Assembly: GCA_903928395.1 (NCBI GenBank)
Contig: CAIYQS010000074.1
Location: 1-7,162, forward strand
Length of the DNA: 7,162 nt
Direction of reading: 5' to 3'
Source of the DNA: an uncultured Actinomycetes bacterium
GTDB lineage: Bacteria; Actinomycetota; Actinomycetes; Nanopelagicales; Nanopelagicaceae
Positions 7,073-7,162 of this stretch are shown piece after piece; positions within the stretch are counted from its first letter, which is position 1; the number at the start of each line of letters is the position of its first letter. A program made the translations under genes and the position numbers. The notes under the pieces are model-generated. The model did not search any database. It had not been told where the DNA came from and worked only from the letters and a program-made list of their open reading frames with translations.

Positions 7073-7162
7073 TTACTTAAGAACTTCCGCCAAGAATTTG
7101 CCGGTATAACTTGCTGCAATCTTCGCGACAGATTCGGGAGTTCCCTCTGCAATCACAGTTCC
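7073..7162 (-). CDS. uvrA: Excinuclease ABC subunit A, C-terminal 29 residues (partial, runs off right edge)
   Basis: The minus strand from 7162 reads through 29 sense codons to TAA at 7073-7075. The peptide GTVIAEGTPESVAKIAASYTGKFLAEVLK is split here as GTVIAEGTPESVA and KIAASYTGKFLAEVLK. It matches the usual UvrA ending, with its AEGTPE motif and SYTGxFL near the terminus. UvrA is the damage-sensing ATPase that loads UvrB. The call rests on this short tail plus the immediate adjacency to uvrC (2-base gap), so it is slightly less certain than the others. Nothing can be said about the ATPase domains, which lie outside the window. Confidence 0.88.
   Translation of the reverse strand, partial: GTVIAEGTPESVAKIAASYTGKFLAEVLK

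Noticed and set aside
6958..7152. Minus-strand 64-codon frame spanning the uvrA/uvrC junction
   Set aside because: It is out of frame with both the recognisable UvrA tail and the UvrC start, which fully explain the region.
1..7162. Horizontally acquired island, defence system or mobile element
   Set aside because: All genes are universal or lineage-core genes in a conserved order with uniform composition. No transposase, integrase, terminal repeat, tRNA gene or unknown protein was found.

Overview
The window is a compact stretch of core bacterial chromosome in which every gene reads on the minus strand. In transcription order (right to left) it holds: the 3' end of uvrA, uvrC, rapZ, yvcK, whiA, a short intergenic region, gap, pgk, and the first 16 codons of tpiA. 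This gene order, and above all a full-length WhiA whose N-terminus closely follows the Streptomyces form, points to an actinobacterium. Base composition looks moderate rather than GC-rich, A/T-ending codons are common, and spacing is extremely tight. That would suit a streamlined low-GC actinobacterium such as the freshwater Nanopelagicales (acI) group. The taxon is my inference from memory of such genomes, not something the window proves.

Right part (about 7162 to 2338): a likely polycistronic unit. uvrA and uvrC (two of the three UvrABC nucleotide-excision-repair proteins) are 2 bases apart. uvrC overlaps rapZ by 17 bases, rapZ and yvcK are 3 bases apart, and yvcK runs into whiA. RapZ and YvcK belong to families known in other bacteria to bind amino-sugar metabolites (glucosamine-6-phosphate, UDP-sugars) and to tune cell-envelope precursor supply. 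WhiA is a DNA-binding protein tied to division, chromosome segregation and, in Streptomyces, sporulation.

Middle (2239 to 2337): the only substantial non-coding gap, about 99 bases. It carries a perfect TTGACA hexamer directly next to an 18-bp inverted repeat, then a 14-bp near-perfect tandem repeat, then the gap ribosome binding site. It is the best candidate for the control region of the glycolytic genes.

Left part (2238 to 1): lower-glycolysis genes gap, pgk and tpiA, joined by stop/start overlaps of 1 and 8 bases. They would convert triose phosphates to 3-phosphoglycerate with ATP formation.

All complete genes look intact, with catalytic residues in place. I see no mobile element, CRISPR array, RNA gene, phage-like region or unknown protein family. 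Apart from 2239 to 2337, no stretch longer than about 20 to 25 bases lacks a gene. The observations worth a second look are regulatory or start-site questions; I found no new system.
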